Shown: piece by piece, positions 25,601-36,884 of the stretch
Layout: each line of letters starts with the position of its first letter
Position numbering within the stretch: position 1 is the stretch's first letter
Assembly (NCBI RefSeq): GCF_019175385.1
Contig: NC_083337.1
Location: 43,314,938-43,378,937, forward strand
Length of the DNA stretch: 64,000 bases
Direction of reading: 5' to 3'
Source of the DNA: Lycium barbarum
Lineage: Eukaryota; Streptophyta; Magnoliopsida; Solanales; Solanaceae
Notes under the pieces: generated by a model
Databases searched by the model: none
What the model was told of the DNA's origin: nothing
What the model saw: the letters and a program-made list of their open reading frames with translations, nothing else
Program-made: the position numbers and the translations under genes

Positions 25601-25833
25601 ATCGGGCACTGGAGAGCTCAACAAGGGGAAATGAGGAGGGTGTCTACTTTTTCGGTGGAGGCATTCTTTTCCGCATCAGCCGCCTCCCTTCTGGCCACCA
25701 TTTCCTAGAGAGTAGCGATGGTAGTTAACAACGTTGCAATCACATCCTCCTGGGATGCTGTCTTTTGAGAGTCCTGGGTGTCTCCGTTGCGGAGAACGAG
25801 CTCATTTCTTGCTTCTTCAGGGGCAGTAGTCAT
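22662..25833 (-). pseudogene. Tat/Ogre-like Gag and protease
   Basis: Starts at the ATG at 25833 (MTTAPEEARNEL). The Gag core is readable at 24960-25090 (AHLHSYCDQLVEVK, PLIMRLFSRSLAGEAA, IWFTTQDMRQ) and 24714-24600 (VTMGEAMEYGLKSGEI). Past a Pro/Thr-rich spacer, 23868-23590 and 23558-23274 hold DYYIIEHLKKTQAQISVLSL, the linker before protease. 23343-23116 is a retropepsin with VLVDNGSGLNI, an Asp-Asn-Gly active-site triad. The last readable residues are LGYTPSEGEFA next to element A. Several frame changes; not functional as it stands. Confidence 0.82.
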
Positions 25834-26177
25834 TTTGTCTTTTCCTTTGTCGGAGAGGGATGCTAACGCGGCCTTGGATCTCATGAAGTATGCCAGCTTT
25901 CAATGTTACACTAATTGGCCTCTTTCTATAATATAAGAATAACTGAACGGTAAAGAAAGTTAGTTTATGGACATCAAATATAAAGGAAAAATATCACATA
26001 TGGGTATTTAAAGCGCAAGTAGCACACAAAGTCATATATTGAAGCTTGAGTACTCTTGATCCAATGTTTTAAGGTCTTGGACATTACGGGTTTTTATGTT
26101 TGGAAAGATCTTGGTTTGGTGGTCTTGAGGTTGACTTACCACGGCAAACCTTTTGACCTGTCATAAAAAAAAATTAA

Positions 26178-26195
26178 GGGGGGGGGGGGGGGGGG
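26178..26195 (+). repeat. Poly-G tract 1
   Basis: Eighteen consecutive G, then A and five G. Capable of quadruplex formation; sequencing length is unreliable in such runs. Confidence 0.85.
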
Positions 26196-26444
26196 AGGGG
26201 GAGGATCATAATTTAAACCATGAAGGAACCGAGTCTTATGTAGACTGCCTACGTATCCCGCCGAGGGAATTCAGGCGCTACGTAGTTCAATTACAAAAGA
26301 AGGATATACATTTCTTCCAAAATATCCTTTGGATAATCCTAACTGTAGACATTCCCAAACCAGGTCCGACTAGGGCTTCCCGCGTATCCCTCTATCGGGA
26401 CATCAGGTCGGGGCAGTTCCTTTACAAATTTATGAGGGTGGACC

Positions 26445-26464
26445 GGGGGGGGGGGGGGGGGGGG
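26445..26464 (+). repeat. Poly-G tract 2
   Basis: Twenty consecutive G, about 250 bp after tract 1. Confidence 0.85.
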
Positions 26465-26559
26465 TAATATTTGTGCAAAAGATACGATACCTAATATTTA
26501 CCCAAAATTATAAATCTGCAAGTCGTTGTCCTTACGAACTTACTTCCTCATGTTAAATC

Positions 26560-27130
26560 TTTCTTTTCCTCATAACCATGGTGGGAGTAGGACCTAAATT
26601 TGTCAGGTCCTTATCATATTTTCGAGCTATAGTTTGAAGGCATGGCATCCTTCAATATCATGTCCCCTGGCTCCAGTATGATATAAGTAGAACTTGTTTC
26701 TTATTGGCCCTATAGGTGCGAGCTCGTAAATAGGTTCCATGGGTTTGATCTTGTTCAACAAATCCAAAGTCGAGAAAAGGCGAGCGTATGATTTCTCGAA
26801 AATCATGAAATCATACGGCCAAACTTGGGTTTTGGGTGGTAACTCCCTCTCCTAGGGTGATGGGGTCATGGACCAGCAAGGTATGCAGCCCCTATAAAGT
26901 CCTGATGATTTTGTTGTCAATTAAACTAACAATCCTTCTCCTCAACGCCAAACATTCCTTCAAGGTGTGACCCGCCATATTGAGGTGAAATGAGCACCTT
27001 TTCTAAGCGTACACCAAGTGAGGGACCAATAGCCGAGCCCTAGTAGTGCAATCCATCCCAGTGGCCATCATCCTACTGAATACTTCCTTGTAAGTGACAG
27101 GCAATGGAGTTACTCTGAATCGGGAAGATT
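26560..27130 (-). pseudogene. Gag-like fragment with CCHC-like segment
   Basis: Minus-strand translation near 26900-27100 gives RLLVPHLVYA, then CSFHLNMAGHTLKECLALRR (a Cys...His...His...Cys arrangement as in Tat-type Gag) and IVSLIDNKIIRTL, with stops between pieces. Probably a decayed part of the Tat/Ogre-like reading frame that continues from 27144. Whether it belongs to the same copy as the gag at 25833 is unclear. Confidence 0.5.
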
Positions 27131-27143
27131 GGACTCTGAAAGC

Positions 27144-27806
27144 TTAGCTCCATGGAGCCGGTAGAGAAAGGTCCGCCCTTCCAAAGTTCTCCGAAGCCAT
27201 AGTAGAGGCAGCGGGCATCAGCATGGGTGAGGGTTCACAAAAATCTGTTCCCTCCTTGGTGGGGGCATAATATTTGGATTCGTCATCGGCATCGTTTCCT
27301 TGAAATTCGGGGAACATATCAAATGGGTTCTCCCCTCCTTCGACCCCTATGTCGAACGACTCTGATTCCTCTATGTCTTGAGGCTCTTCTTCTTCCTCTT
27401 CTTGCTTTTCTTCTTCTTCCTTCGGTTCTTCTTCATCAACAGTCTCGGGATCCTCCCCTCGGGGTTCTGTCTCCTCCTGGGGGTCTGATACAAACACCCA
27501 CGGATCCGACTCGATTCTTGGTTCCCCATTTATCCCTTCTGGGTTTGCTTCATTGGGTGTTACAGGTCTTCTCTCTAGTGATACGTAGTTTAGCACTAGT
27601 TCCCTTACTTCTTTGGGAACATTTGCATAATCCTACTCTTGGGGCATGCCTCCAGGCGGATTGCCAACCATGCCCAGTAATCTGTCTACTTCCTCAATCT
27701 TTTTCCCTATCTCCTGGAGGTGTTTTTTCATCTGCAGTGCCTTGTCTCGCAGCATCTCAGCTGTCTCTACTAAATTCCGAGCTTCTCATCCTTCTTGATC
27801 CGCCAT
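27144..27806 (-). pseudogene. Acidic ORF of the Tat/Ogre-like element
   Basis: Minus frame beginning MADQEG near 27806 with stops near 27788 and 27640, then open from 27596 to 27144. An amphipathic part (MLRDKALQMKKHLQEIGKK, possible coiled coil) is followed by a Glu-rich stretch of about 40 residues at 27360-27480, seen as a CTT/TCC-rich tract on the plus strand. The C-terminal part has ENPFDMFPEFQG. I do not recognise a catalytic domain. The plus-strand frame opposite it (27227-27811) is its mirror image. Confidence 0.55.
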
Positions 27807-28194
27807 CGTAATAAGTCAACCTTTAGTAGAGATAAATTTGGGTAAATTTTAAATCTCATGGTTTTTCTTTTGGGTGCGTAGTTTGGATTATCGGACCAAT
27901 TGTACTCAGGCTTTAATTTATAACCACACATACAGTCAGTAGGCATGTGAAGCACGAAGCAAACAAGCAAGTAATTTATAGATATTTACACTACTCGCGT
28001 TCCTAAGACCTTTTTGAATTAAGGCTTTCCTAGTCGTTTGAAACATGTAAGTGCCATTTGTGAAGATGAACCATTGCCCCAAAAAAGTCATCATGATTTA
28101 ATAAATAATAGCAATATTTCCCCCGAAAGGATTACAAAAGTGATGACAAAGCCGACATGGGTCTTATAATAACAAAAGCAGTAATCAGGGAAGT

Positions 28195-29480
28195 CCTCCG
28201 GCTGCTGATGTAGAGGCTTGGCTCGTCCTGTCCTTCTTGACCCTTCGTAGGGTAGTCTGCATACAAAGGCGTGCATGATATAGCTCCATTCTGACAATTA
28301 CCGGGTCTGTTTCTTCCAAGATTCTGGCCAAATGCTCATCTGTACCTTCCAGGTATTCTTTCATAGGCTCCTCTTCTTGGGCTTCCTAGGGAGGTATGGG
28401 CCCTGGGGTAAGTGCACGATCCAAGTGTCCCTGTATCCATGCGCGATACGCTGGGTCACACCCTGCTTTGAGCCTTTCTGGAGCTAGAGTATCTAGGCCC
28501 CAGCTTATGCGACCATTCCATTCTCTGAGGATCACCCCCGCGTGCTTGATTTTTTGTTCAGTGTGCTCAATAATGAACTGCTCAGCATTTTCTACCTAAG
28601 GGATCACTTGCCTCCTACCGAACTGTCTTAAACCCCTGGAAGGAAAATAAGGATGGATTTGTCGAACCCCAGGTTGGACACTAATTCACGAGACGATCTA
28701 TCCGATTTTATCGGCTCCAACCCTGAACTTCTTTGGCTATGTTAAGGTGTTTGATAATCCTCCATTGCAGCAACATATTGCATCCCTAGAAGTATCGAAA
28801 ATGATTTTGACACTTGTCTAGAGCCCGAAATATTTCGGCTAATATGATGGGCGCTAGGTCAAAATACCTCGTCTCTTGATCTTTGGTTACGCTGTGGAAG
28901 ATCGCATGGGCCAGATAGATCACCCTGGTGTCTATGGCCAATGACCCATCCGGTGGAAATACCATAGTGCCTAACATGCTATAGCGAAGGCTAAAGGCTT
29001 AGTGGTCTCCCATTCTTCTCGGCTCTTGAATTCCCTCTAATATAGATGTACCCGGTGACATCCCCGAATCCCCGGTATAGATCCCTGAAGGCCACGGTGG
29101 GCCCTTGTGCCCAGGGCACATCAGACAAAGCAAGAAACCACATGATTTAGCCGACGATAGGCCTCTGTGGAAATTACAGATTGTGATCTGGCTTGTGTTG
29201 CCTCCTTAGAAAGGTCCCATTGCTGTCTATGGCATCCTTAATTTCTTCTAGGGTAGGAGTCATCTCAATATCAATGAAACGAAACAGCATTTCTTTGTCA
29301 TCCCAATATCCCGTCAATACCTTTGTGAGCTCCGAGCGACCTTTCATTATCATGATAGAGGGCAACTGTCCTAAAGTGCAATTAATCGTTCTTTGGTGAG
29401 TATCATCCAACCATATAAATGAGATGCTATATTCTTTGGGTCACAGACCGTCCGAACACAGGGTAGTCATTCTTAATGAG
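28195..29480 (-). pseudogene. Tat/Ogre-like ORF1 (DUF7745-like)
   Basis: Broken minus-strand frame upstream of gag. Recognisable blocks are 29410-29174 (LTKVLTGYWDDKEMLFRFID, IEMTPTLEEIKDAI), 28977-28786 (LGTMVFPPDGSLAIDTRVIY, LAPIILAEIFRALDKC) and 28340-28195 (EYLEGTDEHLARILEETDPV, ending AAGGLP then stop). From memory the first two resemble the plant DUF7745 family found in Ogre ORF1 and in isolated plant genes; its function is unknown. Several stops. A host gene copy is less likely because gag and protease follow on the same strand. Confidence 0.55.
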
Positions 29481-30060
29481 CCTTAGGTAGGTCTGAGATA
29501 CCCAAGGTCCGTCTAAGTATAAATGCTCTAGTCCAGTAAGGATTTGTCTTAGCTCTATCTTAGTTTTCACTAGAGTGGTTTCTCACGAAAGACCAAGAAC
29601 CCGAGCGGACGATTGGGGCTGAACCGTTAGTGTTGTTGGACGACCGCATACCAACCTAGCCTTATAACGATTCGAAAGAAAGTTTTGGTTTTATAGTGAA
29701 GGAACGACAGCGTGCTCTGCGAAGTCGCCTTTGGACTATTCCCGATTCACCATTTTAGACTCATAAAAGGGATGATAATTATTGTGGTTCGCTTTTTACG
29801 CGGGTTTAGGGCATAAAAGGCTACTATGAACTCGTTGGTGCTCTTTTGGACTTTGTTTTAAAAGAGTCGCCACCTAATTTTTAGAAAATTAGGAAAACCT
29901 GTTTCGAAGGGTTTATTCAAATATCGTGAAAAAACCTTTGTAATCCAAAGTTCTAGGTAAGGGTTTTGAAGATCCCCTAGGAAAGCTGTTAGGCACCTAG
30001 TATTAAGGATCCATGCTATACGGTTGACCTTTGAATTCCAAAGTATGAGTATTTTCCTAA

Positions 30061-30151
30061 ACTGTCAATTTTGTGTTTATTTCCTACATTTAGAAAAGAC
30101 TGTCAATTTTGTGTTTATTTCCTACATTTAGAAAAGACTGTCATTTTTGTG
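30061..30151. repeat. 38-bp tandem repeat
   Basis: Two identical 38-bp units (30061-30098, 30099-30136) beginning ACTGTCAATTTTGTG, followed by a partial third with one change. Confidence 0.9.
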
Positions 30152-30604
30152 AGTTTGCATATCATTTGGAAAGATTTGAGTATATCCCCTTTACATACAT
30201 GGTATCGTAGTTTTCAGATTTATGATATTCGTTTGTAAATAGTTCCCTTTTATGTATAAGGAGTATATTTCATTTATAAATGAAGCGTAAGAAGAGCGTT
30301 TTGATTTTTTAAAGTATATGGCATACTTATACTTCGGTCCGAGTTAATCCGTCTTGGTACGTTTCAGCCTCATCCGGAACTCTTTATATTACGATGGTTT
30401 CATTTTTTGTTTGTAAAAAAAAAGTGTTTCCTATATTTTCGGGCAGTGTATCTCGGCTGTATAAACTTGTCTTTTTGGCCCTTTTATTACCCAATAAAAT
30501 ACGAGTCCCAGACTAGTTTAATTTCAGAAAAAAGAGTGTAAGTCCAATTTTTGGTCAAAACAAATAAGAAATAACTTAAAAGGAATCACGAAGTTATTTA
30601 CCAT

Positions 30605-30727
30605 AAAATAATCAAGAAACTAACAGAAATTACCAAATTAATGTTTAACTAAATAACTACTACAAAAAATAATCAAGAAATTAATAGAAATTACCAAATT
30701 AATAGTTAACTAAATAACTACTATAAA
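30605..30727. repeat. 61-bp near-tandem duplication
   Basis: AATAATCAAGAAACTAACAG... at 30605 recurs as AATAATCAAGAAATTAATAG... at 30667. Both copies end in ACTAAATAACTACTA plus an A-rich tail. Confidence 0.85.
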
Positions 30728-30967
30728 AGTAAGAAGGAAATTAAAAAAATTACCAATAAGATAGAGAGTTACCTTTTTTGGATGCAGCCAAAATCAAGAA
30801 CGGATTTGAAGACAAAACCATCCTCAAACTCGAACCACACTACCAGAAGACAAAGTAAAAAAAAAATTAACAACTGAAGGGTTTCAAATCTAAGTTCAAA
30901 ACCCCAAATATTATACTAGGCAGTTTAAGGTTTCGAAATTAGGTCTAAATTTCAAAACTCAATTCTT

Positions 30968-31561
30968 GCCTCTTTTTTCCTCTGGCCTCTTTACTCGTGA
31001 ATGGGGGGTTTCTACTTATAGAACACCCCAAAGGGACACTAAAACCAAAACTACTAATGTGGTACTTCCCCAAAAATTACCATTTTTTAACTTAAAACAC
31101 AATTACACGGTCCAGATCGAAAGATCCATAAAATCAACAGTTCATTTCACCTTAACATCTTGTAAAATAGATAAAAATAAAGTAATAAACGTGGATTGTA
31201 CCTTAATACCGTGTTTGGATACAAAATGAGTGAAAATCAGGCAAAAAAGGACGGAGCATTCAATGCCTCTTTTTTCCTCCGGCCTCTTTACTCGTGAATG
31301 GGGGTTTTCTATTTATAGAACCCCCCAAAGGAACACTAAAACCAAAACTACCGATGAGGTACTCCCCCAAAAATTACCATGTTTTAGCTTAGAACACAAT
31401 TACATGGTCCAGATCGAAGAACCATAAAATCAATGGTTCATTTCACCTTAAAAACTTGTAAAATAGATAAAAATAAAGTAATAAACATGGATTGTACCTT
31501 AATACAGTTTTTGCATACAAAATGAGCAAAAAATGGGGCAAAAAAGGACGAGCATTCAATG
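30968..31561. repeat. 297-bp tandem duplication
   Basis: GCCTCTTTTTTCCTC starts at 30968 and again at 31265. The copies stay alignable to the ACGAGCATTCAATG or ACGGAGCATTCAATG end. Differences are scattered substitutions and small indels. Confidence 0.9.
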
Positions 31562-31711
31562 CTCCGTCCTTTTTTTTTTTGGAATCCACCATACTTGCCG
31601 ACATCATGGCGGTGACAACATAGAGGGGAGGGGTAAGGGCGTGGGGAGGTGTAGAGGCGCATAGGGCGACTAGGGTTTTACACCTAGCCCCTTTTCAACT
31701 TTGCAAATGAG

Positions 31712-31739
31712 TCCCTCAGTTCTATGTATAACTGAGGGA
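31712..31739. repeat. Perfect 10-bp hairpin
   Basis: TCCCTCAGTT (31712-31721) and AACTGAGGGA (31730-31739) with an 8-base spacer. The outer GTACTCCCTC on the minus strand resembles a MITE end, but I see no second end. Confidence 0.6.
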
Positions 31740-31799
31740 GTACAATTCTCGTCTTTTAGGCCGGGTCAGCCCCTTGTGGGCTGGATGTGGTCCCATTAA

Positions 31800-33440
31800 T
31801 TGAGATCATAATGCTTACGAATGATTGCTTAGAATTGAAGAGAAATTAATTTCCATTGTTTGTAATCCCAAAAGACTTCAAAAACTATGAGTATTTAGTG
31901 CTAAGGAAATAAGAGTTGATATTTGATGAATTGTCTCTTACAAGAGAGCTACATCAGGTATTTATAAGAGCCTAAGTTGTGAAAGGTAAAAAGACAAAAT
32001 TGTCCGCCAGGTTCATTCTGTGGACCGTAAAACCATTATGCGGACCGTCAAATTGCTGCCCTTCAACCGTCAAACAGTCTCCTGTACTTTTCTACTCTAC
32101 TCTTTGACGGACCGTGAAATGTTTTGCGGTCCATATAATTGTTCCGCAGGATGGATCTTCTGTGAACTGCTTACTGTGACCGTTCTACAGTACATTGGAC
32201 ATTCCACAGAAAGTTTTGCGGGCCATCTAATTGCTCCGTCAAGCTGCCTTTTTCAGTGACTTATTATTTTCTCCACTTCTTTCCGCATTTTCACAAACTT
32301 CTCCAACTTTCGCCATCAAAACACTTAATACCTGAAATACAATAAAACCCACATAAAAACGACATGAACTAACCTTAATTCGCCTCTTATTCAACCCCTT
32401 CCTTTTCTTTCAAGTTTTCAACCTCGATGTGATTTTATTCCTAAACAACTTACCCTTCTTTTTTGTGTTACACTTTTCTGATTTTTTTTAATATGCAACC
32501 ACCACATCGGATCCCAACTAGCAAACTCTACCATCCCCAACTTATGTTTTTAACATCTACTTTACATTTATTTCACCCCTAACTTAGGCATTTTGCCTCA
32601 TCAATCTAGTGGCCTCAAGGAGGGAACGGGTGCAAAGATGGATTTATTTCACAAAGGGTAAGGTTTCATTATTGGCTAACCAAGAAAAATGTCAAAAGGC
32701 CCAAAAAGGGAAAACTAGGGATATTTACATTTATATGGTCAAGCTTATTTAGGATAAGTGACTATTTACTCAAAGAAAGCCTAAGATCATCTCACAGCCA
32801 AACTAACTGTCAGATTCAAACATGACTAACCGGTCAAGTTCTAGATTATACATGCATAAATAGAATAAAACTAACAACTCACACACACATTGGCATAAGG
32901 ACGATCATACACCATTGTGACCTCTTAAGTATTCGTTCGTTACACACAATACCCCAATAATACTAATGTCATACAAAGACTCAAATCATGTCAGTCAATA
33001 GCTGTGTATGCATTTTTCAAATTTTTGAGGGGTACAAAATTTTCAACAAACAACACACCACAAGTTCCAGAACGCTACCAAATAAGTCAAAACTACTCTA
33101 TTCTATCTAAGCGACAACCTACACATGCCAGTTTCAATAAAATAAAGTCCCTCGGGAAAAGAACTCTGGCAAAGAAAAGTCGAGGGGGTCCTAAAAACAT
33201 ATATACAATATTCACAAGAAACACATATCCCACCCCCAACTAAAGATCATGCATTCTCCCCAAGGCATGAAAATAACCAAAACAAAGGGACAGGACTACC
33301 TGAAATGCTCTAGGTGTTGTGCACGTCCTGAGGTGTGATCACCTCAGTAGTGGAATCCGGTGCCTGCTCTGCTGCTCGAACTGTGGTACCAACAGCTAGC
33401 TCTATCTGACTATGAGAGCATGGTTCCCTCTCGGGACCCG
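31800..33440. other. Non-coding, probably Athila 3' untranslated/LTR remnant
   Basis: No coding frame. It includes a GGACCGT/ACGGTCC palindrome array (about 32000-32250), pyrimidine-rich blocks and CCACCCCCAACT at 33230, which on the minus strand reads AGTTGGGGGTGG, a purine tract like those before Athila LTRs. I could not define LTR ends. Confidence 0.5.
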
Positions 33441-33450
33441 TGGTACTAGC

Positions 33451-35379
33451 CTATGCCGGTATCATAACACTAGGCACTGTCACCTCAACAGGAGGGGCAT
33501 GGCTGGATGACACCCCCATAAAATGGGTCTCCTCAAGAGAGCATCGTTGCACCTTTCGAAATTGCCTGTCCTCCTCATCATCATCCTTTCCTTCATCCCT
33601 AGGCCTTTTTCTCATAACTCGAGGTGGTGAATAATCTCCCAACAAGTTAACAACTGGCAATAGAGAATCCAAGTGTAGAGTTTGTGCTAGTAGCGGGTTT
33701 GCAGTCGTAAGTCCCTCTTTAACCTTCAATGCTAGCACATCTCTCTTTAACTGTATCAAATCCGTGTGAATCATCCCCAAATTAACTTTAGAGCTTACCT
33801 TCTCAAGCTCAACAATCTGCGGCTTAAGTCCATCAATCCGAGAATGGATAAGGCTATGGGAATCCTCCCAAGTCTTCCTTGTGAGCTCCAAGGCTGTTGT
33901 TACCCTTTTATCTATAAACCCTTGTAGCTGAGCCATCTAGTTAGCAACCTAGTGGTCTGCTCTGTCGCCTTTCACAAACGCATCATTGAAGTTCTGGGCA
34001 TTAAACTGTATCATAACGCCTCTACGGAAGGCTGTGGATGCTGAGGCCATATGGCTACTCGTAGGTGTCGGAGTTCTATGAAAAACCAGGGCAACCTGGG
34101 TAGATGGCCCTGTAGATGAAATCGAGGTACCTGAAGTGGACTGAGTTGTTGTGCCTGTGTCAGTCGGCCCCTCTTGCGAAGTCTCGGGGGTTGCCTGCTC
34201 ATTCACCTGGGATGTTAAAGTAGGCTATCCAACTGTGAACTCTGTGGTAATATCCGTAGTAGTATGAATGTCCCCATATTTTCTCTTCCATAGGTCATAC
34301 ACACTTTTAGCCTGTAACTGATGATCTCGGTGTGCATAGCGATCAATATTTGCCCATAAGCATAATGCTATAATGAGGAAAGGATACGCCAGTGATAACT
34401 CATTGGTCAAGCCTCTCTGCTGAATTTGTTGAACCACCAACTCCCTAAATTTATATTGTACATTGGCATGATAGCAGCTACGAGGATGGCCCTCTCAACT
34501 GGTAATATGTTATCTGACTGAGTAGGGTACAACATGTGGATCAATATGCTCCACCAAAATTTTCCTTCAACTGACAACTCTGCTTTCTTCACAATGGCCG
34601 AGTACTCCTACTCCACTCAGGGGAACCCTTTGCTATAACTGAAGCAACATAAGGCAACTCAGACAACTTGTCTTGTCGATCACCACCTAACATGTACTTA
34701 AGCTCATCCGTGTTCGACAGTGGTACATAGTCGGGGCCAAGGTAGAAACAATTGATTGTCTCACTAGAAATATTGATTTTCAGGCCTCGAACTATCACTT
34801 CTTCCAATAAGGGTGGTTTTTTCCTCTTAAGCTGAACCGTCTTGTAGGCATTTTTGACCTCCGCTGCATAATTTGCATAGAATTCCTGAACTAGAGCCGA
34901 GATATACTCACCTGGATGGGTGGCTAATAAAGTTCCACTTATAGTGGTCAAGAGTTGCAAGGATTCGTGGAAAACCCTCCAGTCTATCTAAGCTGATTCT
35001 TTTCTTTCTCATGAATGCTCTTCTTCGGTCCACCCCCTCTTTCTCTTCAATCCCGGGTCATATATTTCTTTGGAGCCTGGCACAGAAAATCTGACGCTGT
35101 GCTCGGATATTTTTTTCATTTGGAGTCACAGCCTAGCAGCCTCCACGTCATCTTTCGAGCTGCTAGAGGATGTTGAAGTGCCCCCTCTTCAGACTGAGAG
35201 GGCACTTGTACTTGAGCAGCACCCCTAGCTCGGGTGACTCTCACTGCCTGTGATTCGTCATTCCCTGCTCCAGTAGCCCCTCGGTCGGGCTCATCACGGA
35301 GTCCCCTGCGACCTTATGCTTTGTCCCTACCTCTGCCTCTTCCAGTAGTTGGAGCACCTCCTCGAACCTTAGGAGCCAT
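33451..35379 (-). pseudogene. Env-like / putative plant transposon protein (PF20167-like)
   Basis: Broken minus-strand frame from ATG at 35379 (MAPKVRGGAPTTGRGRGRDK). A basic, low-complexity N-terminus leads to 34960-34589 with ALVQEFYANYAAEVKNAY, VIVRGLKINISSETIN and LGPDYVPLSN. Then 34592-34407 (GKFWWSILIHMLYPTQ, ILVAAIMPMYNINLG), 34440-34225 (YPFLIIALCLWANIDRY) and a C-terminal coiled-coil-like part 33936-33451. The LV-EFYAN and VRG blocks are what I know from the putative plant transposon protein family, which includes ORFs placed after pol in Athila/Calypso elements. It follows the Athila pol at 38298-42565 on the same strand. No clear signal peptide. At least three frame breaks. Confidence 0.6.
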
Positions 35380-36884
35380 ACCTGTGGAAAGTACGTTAGT
35401 ATCACCATGAAATTGTGTTTTAGTGCAATGTTTTATAATGTACAGAAGTAAACCGTCAAATATTTTGACGGGGCGTAGAAATTTTCATGATTCGTACAAA
35501 TGGCCGCCAAATGGGAAAAGTAGACAATTTTACTCCTAAACATTTGACGATGAAGTTTGACGCTTTGCAAAAATTTATGTGGTCCGTCAAACCTATCGTC
35601 AAATGGTTACAGTGAACTACTTTATACTGAACCCTTTAACAATGAACTTTTACACTCCGCAGAAAATTCTGCGGTCCGTCAAACCTACCAACAAATGGTA
35701 AACAGTACATCATGTTTGAGTGGAGGACTTTAGACGACACTTTTGACGGACCGTCAAAGTTTTTATGGCTCGTCAACCTTGTCGTCAAAATTCTTCGATT
35801 TAGTTCTTGTCTTTTGGTGTTACACTTGACACTTCAATTCAAAACATATGCTTATACATCACACACAATTGTCAAACTCATATAAAGCCCGGGTTACTCA
35901 GACTTCACCCTTTTGTGTCAATTATCTTGATTTGCCCATTTTATCGAACAGTTGGCGGGCATAACAAAGTTTGAATTCAAAAACTTGAACACAACCATTA
36001 GAATGCCCTCCAACCCAACATAGCATCATTATGAGTTCATCAATATACAACTTTCTTTTCAGAAACCCCACCCCTAACTAAATTTATCAGGTATGGACTA
36101 CAAGTCCCAATGATAGAACCTGTAAGTTTACATTGTGAAACCAACCATACGTGACTAACACTTGAACTAGAAGATCATGGGAATAAAGATCACATACCTA
36201 ACTTTCTTGTTGGAATGGAAAGTTAAGCACAAATAATCAAAAAAAACTCTCTTTTTTTCTTTTCTTTTTTTTTTTTGTTTGAGTTGAGACGGCTGGGGTT
36301 TGTTTTTGGGTAGGGAAAAGAGGAATTATGTATGGAAGGGAGTAATGAGAGTTAGAGGGACGTGATTTTAGGGAGTGAATGGGAGGAATTTTAGGGATTT
36401 GTGTTTGAGTGGGAAAGGGAAGGTGGAGGATTTTAAGATGGAACAGTTTCTTTTATTTTAAACTTACCCTGTCGCCTTTTGAATACTTATACTACGAAAA
36501 TAAAAAAAATGACCGTCAAATTTTATACGGACCGCAGAAAGTTCTGCAGCCCTTTCTACGGTCACGGTACTTATCTGGGATGATGAACTAGCAACCATTA
36601 GACTGTGACATGTTTATGCTTCGTTTGACGGACCGTATAAAATTTTACAATCGTCAAATCTTGGCGTATACGCGTCATAGTAAGCTGGTTTCTCTTGTGC
36701 CAACAGAAGTTCCCTTTCACCGTCTGTATAACGTACTATATAACAGGAATAGTGGGTGATGTTGGTCACCTTTATTTTGTGCTTCTTTTTACGGACCGTA
36801 AAAACTGGCGCAGAATTTCCATCGGCATTTTTGCAACTTTTTCTTCCAACTTGTTCATATCCTGCACCAAAACAAACGCTAAAG
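35380..36884. other. Non-coding spacer with palindrome arrays
   Basis: No credible gene. Short units such as GACGGACCGTCAAA recur at about 35440-35790 and 36510-36680. A T-rich tract lies at 36250-36280 and CCACCCCTAACT at 36068. Probably the pol-env spacer of the Athila element plus the left side of an LTR fragment. Confidence 0.45.

Larger units (their letters stand above)
25834..26560. other. Non-coding segment with two poly-G tracts
   Basis: No coding signal. It holds G runs at 26178-26195 and 26445-26464. Between them are two diverged copies of a roughly 70-bp unit, one with GTATCCCGCCGAGGG and one with GTATCCCTCTATCGGG. A Gly-rich open frame across the G runs is an artefact. Confidence 0.7.
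22657..31800 (-). mobile_element. Tat/Ogre-like Ty3/gypsy element, 5' part
   Basis: Minus-strand order right to left: long non-coding leader (29640-31800), ORF1 (28195-29480), an acidic ORF (27144-27806), a zinc-knuckle-like piece (26560-27130), then gag and the start of protease (22662-25833). The frame ends at 22657 where element A inserted; RT, RNase H and integrase should continue left of the window. An extra ORF before gag is typical of Ogre/Tat elements. I cannot place its 5' LTR; the right limit at about 31800 is approximate. Confidence 0.7.
29640..31800. other. Non-coding leader/LTR-like region with tandem repeats
   Basis: AT-rich, no coding frame of note. It holds the GAGTCGCCACCTAATTTTT word (29864-29882), a 38-bp tandem repeat, a 61-bp near-duplicate, a 297-bp tandem duplication and a 10-bp perfect hairpin. 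Likely the 5' non-coding part of the Tat/Ogre-like element; I could not find LTR ends. Confidence 0.5.

Noticed and set aside
26153..26467. Gly-rich plus-strand frame at the poly-G tracts
   Set aside because: Encoded by homopolymer runs; not a gene.
27227..27811. 194-codon plus-strand open frame
   Set aside because: Mirror of the acidic minus-strand ORF (Leu/Pro-rich opposite Glu codons). The minus strand fits the surrounding Tat/Ogre-like genes.
31690..31745. Possible MITE suggested by the GTACTCCCTC hairpin
   Set aside because: Only one end is seen, with no target duplication and no second terminal repeat within a few hundred bases.
31800..36690. Separate LTR pair around the env-like ORF
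   Set aside because: Both sides have GGACCGT palindromes, but I could not align the flanks as direct repeats or find ends with target duplication. Kept as an alternative only.
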